This document shows positions 54,824 to 64,000 of a DNA stretch of 64,000 nt, in pieces (position 1 is the first letter of the stretch; every line of letters starts with the position of its first letter). Position numbers and translations under genes: made by a program. Location: the NCBI GenBank assembly GCA_005281725.1, contig SSBO01000001.1, positions 11,037,776 through 11,101,775 of the forward strand. Reading direction: 5' to 3'. The stretch is from Wuchereria bancrofti. Its lineage: Eukaryota; Nematoda; Chromadorea; Rhabditida; Onchocercidae. The notes under the pieces are model-generated. The model had not been told where the DNA came from, made no database searches, and was given only the letters and a program-made list of their open reading frames with translations.

Positions 54824-56812
54824 ATGGGTGCCAATACATTTATTGGTATAGCTATAGCAATTAGCGCATGCGCAATTGTCGTAACATTATTTGTTGTTGT
54901 ATCTTTGTTCAGTGATATCAATGCATTGTATGACAATGCTATGAATGAACTTCATGATTTCAAGGTCTCATTTCTCGTTTTTTTTTTTTTTTTTTTGATA
55001 TAAAATAGTAAATAAGATAATAAGACAAGAAAGTGATATGCAATAGTAATTAATATTGGAAATGATACTGATAAAAACATAAAAGAATTTCAAAAATTAT
55101 CCACCATTTTCTACCAATTAAATTTAAATCATTACTTAAACAAAGTTTTAATTCATCATTTTTTGAAATAATAAATCCGTCTGAAGTGCAAAACACTTGA
55201 ATGATTGCATTTTTATGATATTAAAATTTTAGTAGTTCAATTTATTTTCACCAAATTTTCGTTTCGAAATAATTATTTATCTTCTTTTTTTGAGCATTGC
55301 AATAACAAATTTTTTTTCATTGATATTTTACATAGAATGTAAAATACTTAAAAAGATCAAAATGAAAAATAGAATATAAAAATTTTAAATTGCGATAATT
55401 ATTTGTTTTTTTCAACTTAGTTTTTTTCAAAGTGATTTCCATTTTATTAATATGAAATTTATAGAAGTTGCATTGCGATAAATCATCTTTTATTTCTTTC
55501 ATTTTAAATTAAAATCAATTTTAAATTAAAAAATTTTTTAATTTAATGAAAATAAAGTTGCCAGAAAGAATGAAAGTGATTTTTAATCCGTTATAATACA
55601 TTGAGAGAATCTTTTATACTTTGTGATAGGTATTACTAATTAATGAACAATGAATAATACTTTTTATAGTCCGTAATGTGATCTATTATAAAATTCAACT
55701 TTAACTTTTTCAGATAATAGCAAATGATGCATGGAATACCATTCGTCTATTGCGTATATATCCATCACGTAACACGCAAATTGCGTCAACCTATGCTAAT
55801 TTATTTGCCCGTCATAAACGAGAACCTGATCCGGAAAGTTGTAGTAGGTTCCGAATGTTGTTGCATTCAAAGAAACATGAAGATGAAGATAGAAAAATAA
55901 AATGTCACTGATGCTAGCTGTTAAAATTAATCTTAACTCTGTTTTTTTGCTCTTGAATTTTTTAAAATTTCAGAATGCTGTTCTTCTGTCAATCATTGCC
56001 CACAAGGACCAGCTGGACCACAAGGTGATCAAGGTTGGAAAGGTGTAGATGGATTACCAGGAGAAGATGGTTATCATGGTGTACCAAGTGTTGTTATCAC
56101 AATTATCCAGGAAAAATCTGCTGATTGCATTTATTGTCCACCTGGTCCACCAGGATTACCTGGACGTCCTGGTCCTCCTGGTAATCGTGGACCAGTGGGA
56201 CGTATTGGTGATGCTGGATTATTGGGAAAAAGAGGTGCGACAGGTAGACGAGGAGATGTAGGACTGCCTGGACCAGCAGGTATTTCTGGTAAATCAGGTG
56301 AGCGTGGTTTATCAGGACGAAATGGAACATATGAAAAATGTGCAATGGGCCAAAAAGGTCCAACTGGACAACATGGTCTTCCTGGTCCACCAGGTAAGAA
56401 TGGTAGTAATGGTATTCGTGGTCCTCCTGGTAAGCCTGGTTTACTGGGACAATTTGGTACTCCTGGACAAAACGGCAAAGATGGACATTTAGGATTGGTA
56501 AGGATTTTTTATCTAACTTAATAAAATGATAGTATAAATTTTAAATGATTAAAAAATATTATAAAATTTAAATGACAATAAAATGATATAAACTTAATAA
56601 AATAATATTATAAATATTAAAAATACTTATGCCAATTTGTTATAATTGTAAGTAAAATATTTTATTGAATTAAAATTTCCATCATTTATTGCAATTATTA
56701 CCCATAAAATTACAATTTTTAGATTGGATTACCCGGATTACCTGGATCAGATGCCTATTATTGCCCATGTCCATTGCCAACCTCAATGCTTCAACTATTA
56801 AAAAAAGTATAA
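54824..56812 (+). CDS. Nematode cuticle collagen
   Basis: Secreted structural collagen of the cuticle. Four exons: 54824-54964, 55714-55843, 55974-56497, 56723-56812; 885 nt, 294 residues. The membrane-type signal is at about residues 7-29 ([20 protein letters not shown]), followed by the conserved N-terminal region of cuticle collagens and a furin-type site RHKR at residues 80-83. A cysteine cluster (ESCKCC, then NHCPQG) precedes a first Gly-X-Y block ([20 protein letters not shown]). A non-collagenous interruption with hydrophobic VVITIIQEK and cysteines (DCIYC) follows, then the main Gly-X-Y domain with a few interruptions (TYEKCAMG), and a short tail with CPCPL. The cysteine placement around the triple-helix blocks is typical of the family. 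I cannot assign a specific col or dpy orthologue. Confidence 0.93.
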
Positions 56813-57647
56813 AATTCGATGTATTGTGATTAATCATTTTGTTTCATTTCATTAAACAATGTCACATTTATTTAGTCACACAATACAAAATAGATCACAT
56901 TTGAATGAAAATGATATGATGAACAATTTTGCTTTTAATATAATTAAATGAAATAATATTATAAGGAAAGTCAAATTCTCTCTCTCTCTCAGTAATTATT
57001 TGTTTTATTGGTATTCAGAAGAAAATAATAGTATAAAAATATACCATTATATTTAAATTTTTAAATCTTTCTTGACAATTAAAATTTAGCAATGAATAAT
57101 TTAATACATTCTTTTTTTTTTTTTGCAAACTATTTTCATTTATAAATATTTTTGAAATATTTAATCATAAAAGAAGATGAGAAAACAAAAAATAAATAAT
57201 ATTACTTCAAATATAAAATAGTCTTAATATAATAACGCTTCGGAAAGCATTGCATTTCAATTTTATTTTAAAAAATTATTAGAATATTTTCTTTTTTTTT
57301 TACAAAAAAAAAAGGTGAACTATCCCTTAATTTTCTGAAATATTTATGAATTTAAAAGAGAAATAAAGGATAGAAAAAGTTAGAAATATAATAATTGAAT
57401 TGTATTATGTTATATTGGAAAAATATTATTTGTAAAATTATTTAAAATTTAAAATAAACAGTAGTATTGTCATGTTATTAAGTAAAATAATATATAAATC
57501 TTAAAATTTATGCTAATTTCTCTTAAGCTAGCATTTTTAATCATTGTAAGAACAAACCTTTTCTTTTTTTCCTTTTAAATTTCATTTAAAAAAATCAAAT
57601 TTAAAAATTGATTTTTAAATGCAAAAATAACTACAATTAATTGTAGC
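56813..57647. other. Convergent 3' region of the collagen and glutamine synthetase
   Basis: AT-rich sequence with a short CT microsatellite near 56977-56991. No exon seen. Confidence 0.5.
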
Positions 57648-60600
57648 TTAATCAAGTAGAATTGTTTTTGTTAAAATTCCGGTGACAGCGTATGGATCAC
57701 AATTTGATGATGGACGTCTATCTTCCAGGAAACCCTACAAATTAAAAAAAAAAAAAAAATTCAAATCATAATAACATTCTAATTATTTACTGTCTCTATT
57801 TCAATAAAAAGATCAAAATGATTTTTAAACTATGCTATTATTATGATTAAAAGAAATTAATTTAAATAATTAATTGATTATTTAAATTATTGTTTTCACA
57901 TATTAGAAAGATAAAATTACAGGTAAATAAGAAATAATTATGCAATTATTGTTGAAAATATATTTTTTGTTTTCTTTTAAATATAAAGTTTTATAAATAT
58001 CACATATTTAAATATTTAAAGAAAAAAAAAAAATTAAACCTTTTTATCTTTTGCTACAGCTCTTGGTATACGAATTGAAGCTGCTCGATTAGCAATACCC
58101 CATGAAAATTTATCAATGCTTGATGTTTCATGTTTACCTGTTAAACGACGTACATTATCCATGCCACCATGTGGATCATATACTTCTATATGCTCCTAAA
58201 AAATTAAAAATATTTGATTTAAAATTAAAATTAAAAAATTATAATCTTTTATTTACATAATAATTTTAGTAAATAAAATATAATTTTTATAAATAATAAT
58301 AACAAATAATTTTAATAATAAATAATAATGATAATAGTAAATAATTTTTATAAAAATTATTAGCTTTATAATCTTTTCTTTTTTTTTTTTGCTTTCAAAT
58401 AAAATGTTAGAAAAATTTTATTTTTACTTTATGCTTCTTTTCAAGTTTTTTAATTGCTTCTTCAACATATTTAATGCCACCATCTGAGCGCATTTTTTCA
58501 GTTGAAAAATTACAATGACAACCAGCGCCATTCCAATCACCATCTAAACAGTATTATATTTTAAATTAATAAATAATAATAATAAAATTAATTCAATGAT
58601 AAAAGATTAGATAAGATTAAAAAAAATAAAATTAAAATTAAAATTCAAACATGTTATTGCTGGTTTTGGATCAAATGTAACCAAAACACCATATATTTCA
58701 GCAATTCGATAGAGTAAATAACGTGCTAGCCATAGTTGATCACCCATTGAAATACCTTCACACGTACCTAATTGAAATTCCCATTGACCAGGTGTTACTT
58801 CTATAAATTATTAAATAAATTAATTAAAAAAAAGAGAGAGAGAGAAAAGTAAACATAAATTCAAAATTTAAAAATTTTTCACTATAAAACATGAAAATTT
58901 AATAGTACAGTAAAAAAGAATAAAGTTAATCTTTTAGTCTTAGTTTATTAGGTTTAAATTAAAAATTTTACAATTTAAATGTATTTATTTATATGCTAAA
59001 ATTTAATTGTCAACAATTTCATCATTTTTCTACTTCATTTTTTCGATAGAATATGAACATAAAGAAAAAAAATATTTGTTTGTTCTCAATATTTTCCTCC
59101 TATATTTTCTCGACATTTTTCATATAAAAAAAAAGTGAAATATTAAAATGGATTAAATAAATTTTAAATTGTTAAAAAATCTTTACATTGTAAATTGTAC
59201 ATTTTTTATAAATTAAAAATTTAACAAAAATTGAGTTAATAAGTTACAATTTTTTAAATTTTTTATTTTCTTTAATTCATATTACTGAAGTGATAATATA
59301 AAAAATCTTACATTTTGAAAATAATTAATTCCAATCATTAATTATGAAATAATCAAATTTATAAAAAATTTTTTTTCTCACCTGCATTTGTGCCAAAAAG
59401 TTGTAAGCCAGTATGTAAACAAGCCCGATAGTGCGCATCAACCAATTCTCGTCCATATACTTTATCTGCTCCAACACCACAATAATACTTACCTTGTGGT
59501 TCCGGAAAACCGTGTTTTGGCCATCCTAACGGATGACCATCTCTGCAACATTCATTTAATTCAACTTTCTTGTTCCGGAAAACCATATTTTGGCCATCCT
59601 AATGGATGACCATCCCTGTAAAATTCATTTAATTCAACTTTATTGTTCCGGAAAACCATATTTTAGCCATCCTAATGGATGATCATCCTTGTAAAACTCA
59701 TTTAATTCAACTTTCTTGTTCCGGAAAGCCATATTTTGGTCATCCTAATGGATGACTATCTCTGTAAAATTCATTTAATTCAACTTTCTTGCTACCTTGT
59801 GCATTCCGGAAAACCGTATTTTGCCATCCAATCAATTTGGATGACCAATCAATTTTCTTGTTAATTTTAAATGAAAAAAGAAGAAAATTATATGAGATAA
59901 GTTAATAATTTATATAAATATATATACCTATCCAAAAGTAAGTATTCCTGTTCCATACCAAACCATATTTTCTCACTTTTACATTTCTCCATAATTTCAT
60001 TGCAAAAATTACGATGATTAGTGGCTGTAATTTAAAAAAAAAAGAAAATAATCCAAAAACAGAAATTAATTAATGAATCAAATTTTAAGCAAAAATCAAT
60101 TAATTTCGCATGACTTAATTATTTATCACAATTGCAATTAGTTTGAAATTTTTAAGTTTTTTTATCTAAATTTATCATTTTTCTATTATTTGTTTTATGA
60201 AAGTGTTAAGTCAACGGAATGATATATTTGAAAGCAATAATTTCTTTCTTTTTAAATAAATTTTTAAATGAAACTTTTGAATGAAAATAGCCAAGTGATG
60301 CAGTAAATTTTGCATGTCATTAAATTTATGAAATATGTTGTAGTAAAATGAAAAATTTTTTCCTTTATCCATAAAGAGAAGAAATTATTGCTATAAAAAA
60401 TTAAAATAAATTAAACAAAAATTAAATTATTTGTTTATGTTTAAATTAAAATTGTTTACATTTGTGCTAATTATAATAAAAACAAACCGGTTGGTTTCAT
60501 AGCATGATCATATGTTTCACATAAGACCAGTTTATTATTACCACCAAGGAATGGATCAGGATAATGTGCAACCGGTTTCAGATACGTATCAGAATTTTCA

Positions 60601-61105
60601 CCTGAACGAGCTTGTCCAGTTGATGAACCATCAAAATTCCACATTGGAAAATCTTAAAAAAAAAAAAAAATATTTCATAAAAACTAATAAAATGTTAATT
60701 CGTTTTTTTTTTTACTTCCATTATTGATTATTTTATTTTAAATTTTTCTTTTTTTTTTTTGTTTAACAATAAATATTTGATAAATTCTATATTTATTTAT
60801 TAAATAAATTATTAGCTGTCTAATCTAACCGTTAATACTTTTTGGTAAATTAGTAATAGTACGAGTTTTTGATCGCATAGTTTCACCTGTTCCATCAATC
60901 CATATATATGTTGCCTAAATATATTGGCAATATTTGAATTTTATTTATAAATTTGAAAAGAAGAAAAAAAAACTTTAAAAGAAATGAAATTTTCTTTTTT
61001 TTTTTTTGAAAAAAGTTATACCTGACAAAAAGATGGATGTGGTTTAAGACCAATAAATTGATCAAAAACAGCTTTGGCTAAAGGTAAACGAACACTAAAA
61101 GACAT
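57648..61105 (-). CDS. Glutamine synthetase (eukaryotic type II)
   Basis: ATP-dependent ligation of ammonia to glutamate; cytosolic. Nine exons: 61022-61105, 60830-60914, 60488-60652, 59928-60024, 59382-59542, 58651-58800, 58428-58543, 58040-58195, 57648-57734; 1101 nt, 366 residues, near the usual 370. Landmarks: [63 protein letters not shown] with the metal-binding glutamates; [87 protein letters not shown]. This is one of the gln genes of nematodes, but I cannot say which. The acceptor side of exon 59382-59542 lies within a 73 bp tandem array that copies it. Confidence 0.96.
59500..59860. repeat. 73 bp tandem array copying a splice acceptor and exon start
   Basis: Units start with TTCCGGAAA at 59500, 59573, 59646, 59719 and, more diverged, 59804. 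The first unit is the real exon edge of the glutamine synthetase (reverse strand GCAG|AGATGGTCATCC). The others lie upstream in the intron and carry TTTTACAG- or TTTTACAAG-like decoy acceptors followed by exon-like sequence, but lack the rest of the exon and its donor. Confidence 0.92.
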
Positions 61106-64000
61106 TATCGAAATGCCTAAAATAAGAAAAAAAAAAAATTTTTTTTTTTTTTAAAAATATGAATAAGAATTATTTTCACTTTCTATTTGACAGCAAAAAT
61201 ATTTGAAATATTATGTGACAATTGAAATAGCATATAAGGAAACTTTCCTTTTTTTTTTTTCAATCAAATGCTAATGAAATAAACAGTGGAATGTTAATAT
61301 TTAAATTATACAATTAGATTTAACAAATTTTTGAGAGCAATATAAAAACGAAAATAAAAATAAAATTTGAGGATGAAAAAAAAAAAAGGAAAAGAAAGAT
61401 GGAAAATTAATGGATTTAAGAAATTCTTCTAATAGTATTTTTAGGCATATAAATTCATATCAAACATAAAATTTTAAAAATTTGATAAGAATTGTAGTAA
61501 AAATCTATTAGTGCTAATTTGCATAATAAAAGTTAGCTTTAATTGTTTACAATCAGTTTCATGAAATAATGAAATTATTGAAGGATATATTAGATAAACG
61601 TAAAAAAAAGTATAATAAAATGAGTGTAAGAAACATTTCATAATAAAATTCATTCATTACTTTATTCATTTTATATTCAACTTTTATAATAAATTAAATA
61701 AAGTAATATTTATTTATCAAATGGTACTTTTATTACTTTTATTTCATCTAATCTTTAAGAAAATAAAAAGAAAAAGAAACAAAAATATAATAATTTTAAT
61801 AAAGTAATATTTATTTGTCAAATCATACCTTTATTACCTTTATTTCAAACTAATTTTCAACAGAAAATAAAAGATTCAGTTAAAAAAGAAAAAGAATTGA
61901 AAAACAAATGAAAAGATAAGCAATTTTATAATTCATTTAAAATTTCAAAAATACAAAGGAAAAAAATTCAATTATGATACATTAATCAAAAATAGTAAAT
62001 GCTTCAAAATAACTACTGAAAAAGGAAAATTTTTTTCAAGACAAATAATTTCTTAAAGTAAAAAAAAAACAAAATGTACAAATGAATTTAAATCAAATAA
62101 TTTTAGCAAAGAAAATTATGGGAACTATTTTATTTCATAAATGATAAATTATTCATTTGAAATTATAATCGTCGGAAAAAAAAAAAGAAGAAAAAGAAAA
62201 ATAGAGACAAAACAGAAAATACTTTTTCATTAATGTTTTTTAAAGAGGAAAATTTTTTCCCAGCAAGGAAATTAAATGTTTGATGTGTTTCATTTTTTTT
62301 TTTTTTTTTTGAAATCTGGAAGAGAGAGAGACCATGAATCCTTCCTGTTTATTCTTATTCGTCAATCAAATACTGTAATATTCCGGTTTCATCCCGGTAT
62401 AGCTTGAAATCAAAAGAATATAATTATTTAATTTATTCATTTCTTTCTCTTCATTTGTACTAAAAACAATGAATAATAAATTTAAATTTAAATTTATTAC
62501 ATTAAATGTTCATTATGATATCATCTTTTATTTTTCTAAAATATAATGAGTAAATTAATCAAGAAATGAGAAAAAAAGAAGTAATGAAAAAATTGAAGAT
62601 AAATTTTCATTTTAGAATGAATTTTCTTTGTCAGTTCTTAAAACATTCAAGTTTGATATCAATGTGAATGTCATAATTTTCAAAATAATGATGAAAATTG
62701 GTGATAACGTAATTAGTATTTTATCAACCATAGTTCAACAAAACATTTCTTAAAAATTAAAAAAGAAATAATTGCGTTAAGAGAAGTTTATTTTTTTTTT
62801 TTTTGATTAATTACCCACTATGTTTTTAAAAATTGTCATAAAGAAGATTTGATAAAATTAATTGAAATAAAGTTATATCAATGATAATAATACTATATTA
62901 AATGTAAAATAGAATTAATATACTTAATAATTATAATAACTATGTATTAATATACTTAAAACTTATGAACGTTATCTTCTTTTAATAGATCTTTTTCTAT
63001 TTTTATCAAATTTACTTAATTAATTCATTTTGATATAATTCGATCATTCAATTAAAATTATTGATGATGAATGCTATGAATATTTTTAATGTTAAAAAAT
63101 GAGAAAGATTAGTCATATTCTTTTTTTTTTTATTAACTGTAAAGAATAAACATAAAAAAAAAAATTTTTATACTATCAAAAATTGTTGACAAATACGATG
63201 CGACAAAACCGCAATTTTAGTAATAATAATGCATGTGAATTAATCATTATCATAATAATTTAATAAGAATCTGAAAAAAAAAAATAGAACCTTTTATACT
63301 ACTATATTGTTTATATCATTATCAGTTAATATCAGTAATATCAAAATGCTACTAAAAATTTGTTCCAAAAAAAAAATATCTTTAAATAAAATCTTTTTTT
63401 TTTCTTTTAAACAACAACGAATAGAAATTTACAGTCCTTTAATTTATAGTTCATTGATCTTTCAAAATCAGAAATTGTTGATTTTTGATGCTTTAAAGAT
63501 AGTTTAAAGAGACCAATGATGACACATTAATAGATAAAAAGGAAAAAGAAAAAAAAAAGTTTTAAAAAGAATTCCTACCAAAAATATCTGATAAATTTTG
63601 TAAATAAAATAAAATAAAAAAAAAAAAGTAAAATGTCTGATAAATTTCGTAAAGAATTCATATGAATTTGATTATGATATATTAATAATTATATGTTAGT
63701 TAGAAGAAATAATAATTAATAATTTTATAAATTATACGAGAAGAATTACGTGTTACATTAAGCATTCGCATTATTTACGATTACTTTTTTTTATTTTTCA
63801 TTTTATTCTATCGAATTTTGATGTAATCACTAGCATTAAAATGAAAAGCATTTTAAAAGATTTGAAAAATAATTTGACTGAGATTTCAATATCTGTAAAG
63901 ACGTCAACAACCTATTATTATAATAATTGATGTTTGAAAAAAAAAAAATTTTTTTCTCTACTTAAATTGAAAATTCCTATTTTTTTTTAGCAACTCAAAA
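61106..64000. other. Upstream region of glutamine synthetase, no further gene seen
   Basis: About 2.9 kb, extremely AT-rich with many A/T homopolymers. It includes an imperfect tandem duplication at about 61695-61852 (ATAAAGTAATATTTATTT(A/G)TCAAAT... twice, ~104 bp apart). The proximal part should contain the glutamine synthetase promoter; a TATTTTAG acceptor-like site sits about 12 bp before the start codon. I see no credible exon to the window end. Confidence 0.45.

Noticed and set aside
56131..56478. Reverse-strand proline/glycine-rich frame
   Set aside because: It is the mirror of the collagen Gly-X-Y repeats on the + strand.

Overview
This is nuclear DNA of a nematode, most likely a clade III (filarial-type) parasite. 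It is very AT-rich. Genes are split into small exons with TTTCAG-like 3' splice sites, and every gene whose family I recognise is of animal type, one of them a nematode cuticle collagen. I found 13 gene models whose exon sums are exact multiples of three, one weaker candidate, and about 90 introns. Exon boundaries were read by eye from splice signals and family conservation, without transcript data.

Layout. 1.1-3.3 kb: an unrecognised secreted-type protein (+), interrupted by a 0.59 kb near-identical duplication with one undetermined base at its seam, probably an assembly fault. 4.8-11.4 kb: glutamate decarboxylase unc-25 (-). 13.05-16.45 kb: VMP1/EPG-3 autophagy and lipid-scramblase protein (-). 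17.5-20.8 kb: a short protein equivalent to the C-terminal part of the ribosome-biogenesis factor URB1/Npa1 (-). 21.85-25.8 kb: splicing factor U2AF65, uaf-1 (+). 26.3-27.6 kb: an E2-fold protein of the UBE2L3/UBC-18 type whose catalytic cysteine position reads serine (-). 27.8-30.1 kb: a small basic orphan protein (+). 33.3-36.6 kb: a GT92 (DUF23) glycosyltransferase (+). 38.1-42.3 kb: a KLHL2/KLHL3-type BTB-Kelch adaptor (+). 43.2-44.7 kb: ER RING ligase rnf-5 (-). 45.5-48.0 kb: ER/Golgi RING ligase rnf-121 (+). 49.0-52.0 kb: nuclear-speckle splicing regulator ccdc-55/NSRP1 (+). 54.8-56.8 kb: a cuticle collagen (+). 57.6-61.1 kb: glutamine synthetase (-). The remainder is AT-rich intergenic DNA with simple and tandem repeats.

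Shared functions. Four genes belong to ubiquitin biology: the pseudo-E2, the Kelch adaptor and two ER-membrane RING ligases. The two RING genes are divergent and share an 0.83 kb promoter that contains a CCACGTCA element, the XBP1-type unfolded-protein-response site. Two genes serve splicing (U2AF65, NSRP1). Glutamate decarboxylase and glutamine synthetase both consume glutamate. From memory, unc-25 and epg-3 are neighbours in C. elegans, and rnf-5, ccdc-55 and rnf-121 form another C. elegans cluster, so this window appears to preserve two pieces of microsynteny.

Most notable observations: (1) the E2 protein with Ser in place of the active-site Cys; (2) tandem or dispersed repeats that copy exon-intron junctions in four genes; (3) three introns that can only be spliced with GC donors, clustered within 5 kb; (4) the stress-element promoter between the two RING ligases; (5) a G-quadruplex-type C/G tract in an otherwise AT-rich intron.
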